From positions 186,001-250,000 of the forward strand of contig NZ_CP043342.1 of assembly GCF_003594935.2 (NCBI RefSeq): DNA of 64,000 nt, given 5' to 3'. The translations under genes and the position numbers were made by a program. Below the pieces are notes generated by a model. The model searched no databases and was not told the DNA's origin. It saw only the letters and a list, made by a program, of their open reading frames with translations. This document shows, piece by piece, positions 46,353 through 55,193 of this stretch. The stretch is from Enterobacter huaxiensis. Lineage in GTDB: Bacteria > Pseudomonadota > Gammaproteobacteria > Enterobacterales > Enterobacteriaceae. The number at the start of each line of letters is the position of its first letter. Positions within the stretch are counted from its first letter, which is position 1.

Positions 46353-47908
46353 GATGCGCTCTCCTTGCCCTCAGATAATAAGCGGTGTGGTTCGGGGATC
46401 CTGCGCCAGACGTGTCCGTCATGCTTCGCATTCAGAATCGGTTTGGTATCGCTCGTTATCGGTAAAGGTTTCGCCCACCGATCGGGCGTCAGAGTCCGCA
46501 TTTGCACCAGCTCTGCGCTAATCAGGTTATCTTCGAACCAAATCATGCGGTTAGAGAAAATATCGCCGGTCGGTAACGGGAAAATATGGTTCAGGGCGGT
46601 ATCGAGATCGTTTACCCGGCAGAAGGATAAAAACAGCACCAGGCGGTTATCGCCAATCGTCATGATGTCCCCGGTGCGGTTGGGGCGGCATAAGGTCAGC
46701 GCCTGCTCAACGCGGATGCCCGGAACGGGGCGCAGGGCAACCATCACCCCTTTCCCGTCTGCCGGCAGCAGCGTGTTGCTCATCATGTTTCCGACCGCAT
46801 CACAGAAGGTGTCCCACTTTTGATATCCGCGCAGCTTCATCGGCTGCGTCATGGAGAGCAGGGTGCCGATATCTTCCGGTACGTGGCGGTTAAACTGCTG
46901 GCCCTGGATGCTCTCGATAAGCGTCAGGCAGCGTGATAACGGTGCATTCCACGGTATGACCATATTCGCGCCGCAGCCCAGCAGGAGACGCTCGTCCGTT
47001 GCGCGCAGGCTGGTAATATTTTCGCGAACCACGATTTTTAATGCGCTACCGCGCTGCCGGCGTAAGGTGTGGATGTGTCTCGCCAGCGTTTCGATTTGGT
47101 TATTCTGCGTTAAAGAGAAAACAATGGTCGCCGCCTGCGTCGTGCGGGCATCGTTAAATAACGCTTCATTCGTTTCGTAGAGTGACCAATTTTCAGAAAG
47201 CGCAGGCGCACCTTCTAATACCGCAATATGGCTCAGAATGCGCTTTTCATCGCTGCGCGGCTGGACCACGGTTTCTTCCTGTTGGGCGAGATGCCATTCA
47301 CCCTCAATTTTTTTGAGCATCAGCTGCTGCCGGGCGCTCACCCCTTTTTCATTGCACCAGAACGCAATATCGTAAAGATAGCTGTCAGTCTGGTCATGGA
47401 TACTTGCCAGACCGAAAAGAGAGCGATATTCGCCCATTAAAAGTGAAAAAAGCTTGTCATTATTACTGCCAGGGTTAATGACCAGAACCGTGCAGTTTTG
47501 ATTCTTTGCCCATTTATGGATCCTGCTCAGCCAATGCAACAGTTTTTCTGAGGGGATATTTTGCAGCACGTTACCCGTACATTTAAGAATCAGTAAATGG
47601 TGGGTCGGATCAATCGAGCACTGAATGTCTCGGGGCAAAAAGTATAGACTATCCGCCTCCGCTGACATGGAAAATAATTTTACGGTTTGTGGACCTCTGT
47701 CACTTTCGAGCCTGATGATTTTCTTCGGTTCTTCGCCCATAGTGATGACAGCGACGCGGGAATCCTTATCCTGTGCGGCAATCGTTTGGTTTACCAGACT
47801 TATTGCGTCTTCGTTGCGATCCGTATTAATCCACCAGACTCCTCCGACTGGCATGTGGCGCAATTCGTCCCATAATGACTGGATGCCAATAGAAAATATG
47901 GAGTCCAC
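46349..47908 (-). CDS. bcsE: c-di-GMP-binding cellulose regulator BcsE
   Basis: 519 residues: an N-terminal ATPase-like fold, a receiver-like middle and a C-terminal degenerate GGDEF domain. The last part has the RxxD c-di-GMP site, RTGD, in [17 protein letters not shown]. It binds c-di-GMP and the BcsRQ complex to increase synthase output. The start is GTG 47908 (VDSIFSIG). The E. coli ATG four codons upstream corresponds to AAG here, although the intervening codons R-D-T are still recognisable, so the start has apparently shifted. It is divergent from bcsR across 173 bases that must hold both promoters. Confidence 0.93.
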   Translation of the reverse strand: MDSIFSIGIQSLWDELRHMPVGGVWWINTDRNEDAISLVNQTIAAQDKDSRVAVITMGEEPKKIIRLESDRGPQTVKLFSMSAEADSLYFLPRDIQCSIDPTHHLLILKCTGNVLQNIPSEKLLHWLSRIHKWAKNQNCTVLVINPGSNNDKLFSLLMGEYRSLFGLASIHDQTDSYLYDIAFWCNEKGVSARQQLMLKKIEGEWHLAQQEETVVQPRSDEKRILSHIAVLEGAPALSENWSLYETNEALFNDARTTQAATIVFSLTQNNQIETLARHIHTLRRQRGSALKIVVRENITSLRATDERLLLGCGANMVIPWNAPLSRCLTLIESIQGQQFNRHVPEDIGTLLSMTQPMKLRGYQKWDTFCDAVGNMMSNTLLPADGKGVMVALRPVPGIRVEQALTLCRPNRTGDIMTIGDNRLVLFLSFCRVNDLDTALNHIFPLPTGDIFSNRMIWFEDNLISAELVQMRTLTPDRWAKPLPITSDTKPILNAKHDGHVWRRIPEPHRLLSEGKESAS

Positions 47909-48081
47909 AGTGTCCCTCTTTTCGTCTAATTTATCTGTATCTCAGTTTACTAGCGTAAGCGTAGAAATAAACCTAACATTGAAATTAAAGAACATCAGAT
48001 TTAGCATGTAAATGAAATTTCGTGGGCAGGAAGCCCCGCTCCATCTGATCTTGTGACTTTACACAAAGGGATGAAATAAAA

Positions 48082-48270
48082 ATGCATAATAACGAACCCG
48101 GAACGCCTGTCGACTCAAGCCTGGGTTACACATTCCAAAACGATTTTCTGGCACTTACGCAGGCTTTTTCTTTGCCTGAAATAGACTACACCGATATTTC
48201 CCAGCGGGAACAGTTGGCCGCGGCTATTAAACGTTGGCCGTTATTAGCTGAATTTGCCCAACAACAATAA
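48082..48270 (+). CDS. bcsR: Cellulose synthase regulatory protein BcsR (YhjR)
   Basis: 62-residue protein, MHNNEPGTPVDSSLGYTFQNDFLALTQAFSLPEIDYTDISQREQLAAAIKRWPLLAEFA. The conserved C-terminal half is the DUF2629 signature. It pairs with BcsQ, stabilises it, and is needed for synthase assembly at the membrane in E. coli. It has AAAGGGATG upstream as ribosome binding site and is the first gene of the rightward bcs operon, 11 bases before bcsQ. Confidence 0.95.
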   Translation: MHNNEPGTPVDSSLGYTFQNDFLALTQAFSLPEIDYTDISQREQLAAAIKRWPLLAEFAQQQ

Positions 48271-48281
48271 GGGAGCCATTG

Positions 48282-49034
48282 ATGGCCATAATCGGATTAC
48301 AGGGCGTCCGTGGCGGTGTAGGTACAACCTCCGTTACTGCGGCGCTGGCGTGGTCATTACAGCTATTAGGTGAATCGGTGCTGGTTATTGACGCCTGCTC
48401 CGACAATTTGCTGCGCATGTTTTTTAACGTCGACTTTACCCGCAAAGAGGGTTGGGCCCGTGCTCTGCTGGATGATAAAGACTGGCGAGACGCGGGTATG
48501 CGCTATACCTCCCAGCTTGATTTACTCCCCTATGGGCAATTAACTGAATCCGAACGTGAGAATGAAGCTGCGTACCAGCGTCTGCTTTCGCAATTCACCA
48601 CCGCGCTGCAAAGCCTGCATGACAAGGGTGATTATCAGTGGATACTGTTAGATTTGCCGCACGGGGCTGCCGCGTTGACCCGTCAGCTTATCGCGCAATG
48701 CGACCATGTCCTCTCGATCGTCAACGTGGATACAAACTGCCATATCCGCCTGCATCAGCAGCCGTTGCCGCCGCACGCCCATTTACTGATTAACGATCTG
48801 CGCATCGGCAGCCAGATTCAGGACGATCTGTATCAGGTGTGGCTCCAGAGCCAGCGTCGCCTGCTGCCGATGGTGATCCATCGTGATGAAGGGATGGCGG
48901 AGTGCCTTGCTTCCAAACAGCCTCTCGGGGAATACCGTAGCGATTCGCTGGCGGCGGAAGAGATCCTGACGTTAGCGAACTGGTGTTTACTGCATTTCGC
49001 TAAACGGCCGGAACCTGCCGGGAGCGCGGTATGA
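48282..49034 (+). CDS. bcsQ: MinD/ParA-like ATPase BcsQ
   Basis: 250 residues from ATG 48282 (MAIIGLQGVRGGVGTTSVTAAL). It is a MinD-type P-loop protein whose deviant Walker A reads RGGVGTTS, lacking both lysines of the classical KGGVGKT; E. coli BcsQ has the same change. BcsQ with BcsR forms the cytoplasmic hub that fixes cellulose synthesis to the cell pole in E. coli. The frame is intact, unlike the stop-containing bcsQ of K-12 lines. It overlaps bcsA by four bases (ATGA). Confidence 0.95.
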   Translation: MAIIGLQGVRGGVGTTSVTAALAWSLQLLGESVLVIDACSDNLLRMFFNVDFTRKEGWARALLDDKDWRDAGMRYTSQLDLLPYGQLTESERENEAAYQRLLSQFTTALQSLHDKGDYQWILLDLPHGAAALTRQLIAQCDHVLSIVNVDTNCHIRLHQQPLPPHAHLLINDLRIGSQIQDDLYQVWLQSQRRLLPMVIHRDEGMAECLASKQPLGEYRSDSLAAEEILTLANWCLLHFAKRPEPAGSAV

Positions 49035-51646
49035 GTCGTCTGTCGACCTGGTTGCTCATCCCGCCGGTCAGTTCGCGGCTAAGCCAACGCTACCGGCATT
49101 ATCGTCGTCACGGTGCGTCGTCGTTGAGCGCCGCGTTTGGCTGTTTCTGGATGATTCTGGCCTGGGTCTTTATTCCCCTTGAACACCCCCGCTGGCAAGG
49201 TATTCGTGCACGGCACAGCGAACTTTATCCGCACATTAATCCCGACAGACCACGCCCATTAGATCCGGCGCGTTATGCCATCCAGGCCGTCTGGCTGGTC
49301 GCCACGTCGGGCAGATCTGAAAAATCGACGCCGCGCTGGCGGAGTTTCGATCGCGTCCAGAACTTACGGGAACGTTATCACCAGTGGATGGACAGGCTAC
49401 CCGATAGCTTCAGCGATAAAACCAGCCATCTGGACAACCACAAAGAGCTCGGGCATCTGCATCCGGGCTTGCGGCGTTTTATCCTCGGCGTCATTGTCGT
49501 CTTCTCGCTTATTCTGGCACTGGTCTGTATTACACAGCCCTTTAACCCGCTGGCGCAGTTTACCTTCCTGATCCTGCTGTGGGGCGTTGCGCTGCTGGTA
49601 CGGCGCTTACCGGGCCGTTTCTCTGCCCTGATGCTGATTGTGCTGTCGCTGACCGTTTCCTGCCGCTACATCTGGTGGCGTTATACCTCGACGCTGAACT
49701 GGGATGACCCGGTCAGCCTGGTGTGTGGCTTGATCCTGCTGTTTGCTGAAACCTACGCGTGGATAGTGCTGGTGCTGGGCTACTTCCAGGTGATCTGGCC
49801 ATTGAACCGCCAGCCGGTTCCGCTGCCGAAAGACACCAACCTGTGGCCGTCGGTCGATCTCTTTGTGCCCACCTACAACGAAGACCTGAGCGTGGTGAAA
49901 AACACCATTTATGCCGCGTTGGGCATTGACTGGCCGAAAGATAAGCTCAAAATCTGGATCCTTGATGACGGCGGTCGCGCGGAGTTCCGCCAGTTCGCAG
50001 ACGAAGTTGGCGTGGAGTATATCGCCCGTACCACGCACGAGCATGCGAAAGCCGGTAACATCAACAACGCGCTGAAATACGCCAAAGGGGAGTTCGTCTC
50101 CATCTTTGACTGCGACCACGTGCCGACGCGCTCGTTCCTGCAGATGACCATGGGCTGGTTCCTGAAAGAAAAAGAGCTGGCGATGATGCAGACGCCGCAC
50201 CACTTCTTCTCGCCGGATCCGTTCGAGCGTAACCTGGGCCGTTTCCGCAAAACCCCGAACGAAGGCACGTTGTTCTACGGCCTTGTGCAGGACGGAAACG
50301 ACATGTGGGATGCCACCTTCTTCTGCGGCTCCTGTGCGGTTATCCGCCGCGGGCCGCTGGATGAAATTGGCGGTATCGCCGTTGAGACCGTGACCGAAGA
50401 TGCCCATACCTCGCTGCGTTTACACCGTCGCGGCCACACCTCTGCGTATATGCGCATTCCGCAGGCGGCGGGTCTGGCTACGGAGTCACTCTCGGCGCAC
50501 ATCGGCCAGCGTATCCGCTGGGCGCGCGGCATGGTGCAGATATTCCGCCTGGACAACCCGCTGGCCGGTAAAGGGCTGAAGCTGGCGCAGCGCCTGTGCT
50601 ACGTCAACGCCATGTTCCACTTCCTGTCCGGTATCCCACGGCTTATCTTCCTCACCGCGCCGCTGGCGTTCCTGCTCCTTCATGCCTATATCATCTACGC
50701 TCCGGCGCTGATGATTGCGCTGTTTGTTCTGCCGCACATGATCCACGCGAGCCTGACGAACTCGAAGATTCAGGGGAAATACCGCCATTCGTTCTGGAGT
50801 GAAATCTACGAAACGGTGCTGGCGTGGTATATCGCGCCGCCAACGATGGTCGCGCTGATTAATCCGCATAAAGGGAAGTTTAACGTCACCGCGAAAGGCG
50901 GGCTGGTGGAAGAGGAGTATGTCGACTGGGTTATCTCCCGTCCGTATATCTTCCTGGTGCTGCTTAATATCGTGGGGGTGATTGTCGGTATCTGGCGCTA
51001 CTACTACGGCCCGGCAAACGAGGTATTAACGGTATTCGTCAGTATGGCATGGGTGTTCTACAACCTGATTATCCTCGGCGGCGCGGTCGCGGTGTCGGTG
51101 GAAAGCAAACAGGTACGACGCGCGCATCGCGTCGAGATCAGCATGCCGGCGGCCATTGCCCGCGAAGACGGACACCTCTTCTCCTGTACCGTACATGACT
51201 TCTCCGACGGCGGCCTGGGGATCAAAATCAACGGCCAGGCGAAGGTGCTGGAAGGGCAGAAGGTCAACCTACTGCTTAAGCGCGGCCAGCAGGAGTACGT
51301 CTTCCCGACGCAGGTTGCGCGTGTGTCAGGCAATGAGGTCGGTCTGCAGCTGATGCCGCTGACCAAAAAGCAACACATCGATTTTGTGCAGTGTACGTTT
51401 GCCCGCGCGGATACGTGGGCTCTGTGGCAGGACAGCTTCCCGGAAGACAAACCTCTGGAAAGCCTGCTCGATATTCTGAAGCTGGGGTTCCGTGGCTATC
51501 GTCACCTTGCAGAATTTGCCCCGTCGTCTGTGAAATTAATTTTCCGGTCACTTACTTCGCTGGTTTCCTGGGTCGTGTCGTTCATTCCGCGTCGCCCTGA
51601 GCGAGATGAAGCGAAGCAATCGGACCCGGTTATGGCTCAACAATGA
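49031..51646 (+). CDS. bcsA: Cellulose synthase catalytic subunit BcsA
   Basis: 871-residue inner-membrane processive GT2 enzyme that polymerises UDP-glucose into beta-1,4-glucan and moves the chain across the membrane. There is an N-terminal cytoplasmic extension of about 150 residues and several membrane helices. The glycosyltransferase motifs are KIWILDDGGRAEF, FDCDHVPTR (DxD), TVTEDAHTS (TED) and QRIRWARGM (QxxRW). The C-terminal PilZ domain has RRAHRVEISM and the DFSDGGLGI motif for c-di-GMP, which opens the gating loop. It lies upstream of bcsB with 10 bases between. Confidence 0.97.
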   Translation: MSRLSTWLLIPPVSSRLSQRYRHYRRHGASSLSAAFGCFWMILAWVFIPLEHPRWQGIRARHSELYPHINPDRPRPLDPARYAIQAVWLVATSGRSEKSTPRWRSFDRVQNLRERYHQWMDRLPDSFSDKTSHLDNHKELGHLHPGLRRFILGVIVVFSLILALVCITQPFNPLAQFTFLILLWGVALLVRRLPGRFSALMLIVLSLTVSCRYIWWRYTSTLNWDDPVSLVCGLILLFAETYAWIVLVLGYFQVIWPLNRQPVPLPKDTNLWPSVDLFVPTYNEDLSVVKNTIYAALGIDWPKDKLKIWILDDGGRAEFRQFADEVGVEYIARTTHEHAKAGNINNALKYAKGEFVSIFDCDHVPTRSFLQMTMGWFLKEKELAMMQTPHHFFSPDPFERNLGRFRKTPNEGTLFYGLVQDGNDMWDATFFCGSCAVIRRGPLDEIGGIAVETVTEDAHTSLRLHRRGHTSAYMRIPQAAGLATESLSAHIGQRIRWARGMVQIFRLDNPLAGKGLKLAQRLCYVNAMFHFLSGIPRLIFLTAPLAFLLLHAYIIYAPALMIALFVLPHMIHASLTNSKIQGKYRHSFWSEIYETVLAWYIAPPTMVALINPHKGKFNVTAKGGLVEEEYVDWVISRPYIFLVLLNIVGVIVGIWRYYYGPANEVLTVFVSMAWVFYNLIILGGAVAVSVESKQVRRAHRVEISMPAAIAREDGHLFSCTVHDFSDGGLGIKINGQAKVLEGQKVNLLLKRGQQEYVFPTQVARVSGNEVGLQLMPLTKKQHIDFVQCTFARADTWALWQDSFPEDKPLESLLDILKLGFRGYRHLAEFAPSSVKLIFRSLTSLVSWVVSFIPRRPERDEAKQSDPVMAQQ

Positions 51647-51656
51647 TGATAACGCG

Positions 51657-54080
51657 ATGAAAACAAAACTTTCCTGGTTATGTGCAGTGGCAATGGGGAT
51701 GAGTGCGCTTCCCTTAACGATGGCTAACGCAGCGCCTGAAAACGCGGCGGCCACGCCTGCTCCTACGGTTCCTGTCGTCGCGCAAGCGACCGACCCGGTT
51801 GTCACGGCGGCACCGGGACAAACGGAAAACGTAGTCCCGAATCAGCCAACGGCGGGGAATACGCTACCGGCCAACAATCAGGTCGTTGGGCAAGTCATGC
51901 CTGGCGTACCGGGCGCCAACGCGCCTGTCGTCGCGGAGAATGCCCCATCGCGTGATGTGAAGCTGACGTTTGCCCAGATTGCGCCTCCGCCGGGCAGCAT
52001 GGTGCTGCGTGGCATCAACCCTAACGGCGGCATTGAGTTCGGGATGCGCAGCGACGAGGTGGTCTCGAATGCGGTGCTGAACCTTGAGTACACGCCGTCG
52101 CCGTCGCTGCTGCCCGTGCAGTCTCAGCTCAAGGTCTACCTGAATGATGAGCTGATGGACGTTCTGCCGGTCACGAAAGAGCAGCTGGGCAAGAAAACCC
52201 AGGCGCAGGTGCCGATCAACCCGCTGTTCATCACCGACTTTAACCGTGTCCGCCTGGAATTCGTCGGCCACTACCGCGACGTTTGTGAAAACCCGGCCAG
52301 CAGCACGCTGTGGATGGACGTAGGGCGTAACTCTTCGCTGCAGATGACCTACCAGTCGCTGGCGCTGAAAAACGACCTTTCCGCGTTTCCGGTTCCGTTC
52401 TTCGACTCGCGCGATAACCGCCAGTTAACGCTGCCGATGGTCTTTGCGAGCTCTCCGGACGTCACCGAACAGCTTGCGGCGACTATCGTCGCGTCGTGGT
52501 TTGGTTCCCGCTCCGGCTGGCGCGGTCAGAGCTTCCCGGTCATGTACGACAAAATGCCCGACAGAAGCGCGATTGTGTTTGCGACTAACGCCAAACGTCC
52601 TGCGTTCCTGCGCGATCACCCGGACGTCAAGGCGCCCACGATTGAAATGATTAGCCACCCGGACAACCCGTATGTGAAGCTGCTGGTGGTCTTCGGCCGT
52701 GATGAAAAAGATCTAGTGCAGGCGGCAAAAGGCATTGCGCAGGGGAACATCCTGTTCCGCGGTAATAGCGTCGTTGTCGATGAGGTGAAGCCGCTGCTGG
52801 CGCGTAAGCCTTACGATGCCCCTAACTGGGTGCGTACCGACCGCGCAATTAGTTTCGGCGAACTGAAAACTTATGAAGAGCAGCTGCAGGCGACGGGGCT
52901 TGAGCCTTCGCCAATCAGCCTGTCGCTGAACCTGCCGCCGGACCTGTATCTGCTGCGCACTAACGGTATCGATATCAATCTGAACTACCGTTACACCGCG
53001 CCGTCGACCAAAGACAGCTCGCGCATGGACATTAGCCTGAACAACCAGTTCCTGCAGTCCTTTAGCCTGACAAGCACGCAGGATACCAATCGCCTGATGC
53101 TCCGTCTGCCGGTACTGCAGGGTCTGCTGGACGGTAAAACCGATGTGTCTATCCCGGCGCTGAAGCTGGGTGCGATTAACCAGCTGCGTTTCGACTTCCA
53201 GTATATGAACCCGATGCCCGGCGGCTCGGTGGATAACTGCATCACCTTCCAGCCGGTACAGAACCATGTGGTGATCGGTGATGAATCCACTATCGACTTC
53301 TCAAAGTACTATCACTTTATTGCGATGCCGGATCTGCGCGCGTTTGCCAATGCCAGCTTCCCGTTCAGCCGCATGGCAGACCTGTCTGAGTCTATCGTCG
53401 TGATGCCGAAAACACCGTCTGAAGGTCAGGTTACGACACTGCTGGATGCGATGGGCACCGTTGGGGCGCAAACCGGTTTGCCGGCGATTAACGTGACGCT
53501 GACCGATGATGGCAGCCAAATCCAGAACAAAGATGCCGATATCATGGTAATCGGCAGCATTCCGGACAAGCTGAAGGATGACAAGCGCGTCGATCTGCTG
53601 GTCCAGGCGGCCCAGTCATGGGTGAATACGCCGCTGCGTCAGACCGAGTTCCCAAGCATTATGCCGGACAGCGGCGATCGTCAGGCGAACGTAAGAACCA
53701 GCATCAGTTCATCGGGACCGATGGCGGCCATCGTGGGCTTCCAGTCGCCGTATAACGACCAGCGTAGCGTCATCGCACTGCTGGCAGACAGCCCTCGCGG
53801 CTATGAGCTGTTAAACACGGCCATGAACGACAGCGGTAAACGTGCGTCAATGTTCGGCTCGGTTTCCGTTATCCGTGAATCGGGCGTCAACAGCCTGCGC
53901 GTGGGTGATGTCTACTACGTGGGCCATCTGCCGTGGTTCGAGCGTCTGTGGTATGCGCTGTCTAACCACCCGGTACTGCTGGCCATTCTGGCCGCGGTCA
54001 GCGTCGTTCTGCTGGCGTGGGTACTGTGGCGTCTGCTGCGTATCATCAGCCGTCGTCGCCTGAACCCGGACCATGAGTAA
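51657..54080 (+). CDS. bcsB: Cellulose synthase periplasmic subunit BcsB
   Basis: 807 residues from ATG 51657 (MKTKLSWLCAVAMGMSALPLTMANA signal peptide); an upstream in-frame ATG inside bcsA lacks a plausible start context. The periplasmic part has alternating carbohydrate-binding and flavodoxin-like modules (LTFAQIAPPPGSMVLRG, LNLPPDLYLLRTNG). One C-terminal membrane helix (about 765-790) anchors it to BcsA. It is about 28 residues longer than E. coli BcsB because of a Pro/Ala/Val/Thr-rich, low-complexity stretch after the signal peptide (about residues 25-85). Confidence 0.96.
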   Translation: MKTKLSWLCAVAMGMSALPLTMANAAPENAAATPAPTVPVVAQATDPVVTAAPGQTENVVPNQPTAGNTLPANNQVVGQVMPGVPGANAPVVAENAPSRDVKLTFAQIAPPPGSMVLRGINPNGGIEFGMRSDEVVSNAVLNLEYTPSPSLLPVQSQLKVYLNDELMDVLPVTKEQLGKKTQAQVPINPLFITDFNRVRLEFVGHYRDVCENPASSTLWMDVGRNSSLQMTYQSLALKNDLSAFPVPFFDSRDNRQLTLPMVFASSPDVTEQLAATIVASWFGSRSGWRGQSFPVMYDKMPDRSAIVFATNAKRPAFLRDHPDVKAPTIEMISHPDNPYVKLLVVFGRDEKDLVQAAKGIAQGNILFRGNSVVVDEVKPLLARKPYDAPNWVRTDRAISFGELKTYEEQLQATGLEPSPISLSLNLPPDLYLLRTNGIDINLNYRYTAPSTKDSSRMDISLNNQFLQSFSLTSTQDTNRLMLRLPVLQGLLDGKTDVSIPALKLGAINQLRFDFQYMNPMPGGSVDNCITFQPVQNHVVIGDESTIDFSKYYHFIAMPDLRAFANASFPFSRMADLSESIVVMPKTPSEGQVTTLLDAMGTVGAQTGLPAINVTLTDDGSQIQNKDADIMVIGSIPDKLKDDKRVDLLVQAAQSWVNTPLRQTEFPSIMPDSGDRQANVRTSISSSGPMAAIVGFQSPYNDQRSVIALLADSPRGYELLNTAMNDSGKRASMFGSVSVIRESGVNSLRVGDVYYVGHLPWFERLWYALSNHPVLLAILAAVSVVLLAWVLWRLLRIISRRRLNPDHE

Positions 54081-54086
54081 GATGTG

Positions 54087-55193
54087 ATGAAAGGCTTTCG
54101 CTGGTGTGTATTAGCAGCGTTGATGCTGGCGGCGACGAATCTGCGCGCCGCCTGTAGCTGGCCTGCCTGGGAGCAGTTTAAACAGGACTATATCAGCGAA
54201 AGCGGGCGCGTCATTGACCCCAGCGACGCGCGAAAAATTACCACCTCTGAAGGGCAAAGCTATGCGCTGTTCTTTGCGCTGGCGGCCAATGACCGTAAAG
54301 CGTTTGATGTGCTGCTGGCGTGGACGCGCGACAACCTCGCTCAGGGCGATATAGCGCAAAACCTGCCTGCCTGGCTGTGGGGGCAAAAGGACAAAGAGAC
54401 CTGGGCGGTTATCGACCCTAACTCCGCGTCCGATGCTGATGTCTGGATTGCCTGGTCGCTGCTGGAAGCCGGAAGGCTGTGGAAAAACCCGGACTACACC
54501 CGCACGGGAAAGGCGCTGCTTAAACGTATCGCCAGCGAGGAAGTGGTCAAGGTGCCGGGGCTGGGCTCTATGTTACTTCCGGGTAAGGTCGGCTTTGCTG
54601 AAGAGAACGCCTGGCGCTTTAACCCCAGCTATCTCCCTCCGCAGCTTGCCAGCTACTTCACCCGTTTCGGCGCCCCCTGGACGACGCTACGTGAAACCAA
54701 CCTGCGTTTACTGCTGGAGACCGCACCGAAGGGGTTCTCCCCAAACTGGGTGCAATACCAGAAAAACAGAGGCTGGCAGCTGAAGCAGGATGCGTCGCTG
54801 GTGGGCAGCTATGACGCCATCCGCGTCTATCTCTGGGTGGGCATGATGAGTGAGAAAGACCCGCAGAAGGCCCGTTTGCTGGCGCGATTCCAGCCGATGG
54901 CGAAGGTGACGGCAAAACAGGGCGTACCGCCGGAGAAAGTCGATGTGGCAACCGGCAAACGCACGGACACAGGTCCGGTCGGCTTCTCTGCGTCCATGCT
55001 GCCCTTTTTACAAAACAGGGATGCACAAGCGGTGCAGCGCCAGCGCGTGGCCGATCGCTTTCCCGATAATAATGCCTACTACAGTTATGTACTGACCCTC
55101 TTTGGTCAAGGGTGGGATCAGCATCGTTTTCGCTTCACCGCACAGGGTGAATTAATACCGGATTGGGGCCAGGAATGCGCAAGTTCACAGTAA
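54087..55193 (+). CDS. bcsZ: Periplasmic endo-1,4-glucanase BcsZ (GH8)
   Basis: 368 residues from ATG 54087 ([25 protein letters not shown]), the E. coli length; GTG 54084 directly before is an alternative. It has a signal peptide to about residue 21, then a GH8 (alpha/alpha)6 barrel. The proton donor is E55 in [12 protein letters not shown], and the catalytic-base Asp lies in [13 protein letters not shown]. It trims cellulose during export and is needed for proper secretion. Its last 19 bases overlap bcsC. Confidence 0.96.
   Translation: MKGFRWCVLAALMLAATNLRAACSWPAWEQFKQDYISESGRVIDPSDARKITTSEGQSYALFFALAANDRKAFDVLLAWTRDNLAQGDIAQNLPAWLWGQKDKETWAVIDPNSASDADVWIAWSLLEAGRLWKNPDYTRTGKALLKRIASEEVVKVPGLGSMLLPGKVGFAEENAWRFNPSYLPPQLASYFTRFGAPWTTLRETNLRLLLETAPKGFSPNWVQYQKNRGWQLKQDASLVGSYDAIRVYLWVGMMSEKDPQKARLLARFQPMAKVTAKQGVPPEKVDVATGKRTDTGPVGFSASMLPFLQNRDAQAVQRQRVADRFPDNNAYYSYVLTLFGQGWDQHRFRFTAQGELIPDWGQECASSQ

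Noticed and set aside
48282..48330. Possible inactivating defect in bcsQ, suggested by missing Walker A lysines and by the known K-12 bcsQ stop
   Set aside because: The frame is intact over 250 codons, and the lysine loss is a family feature of BcsQ, not a mutation.
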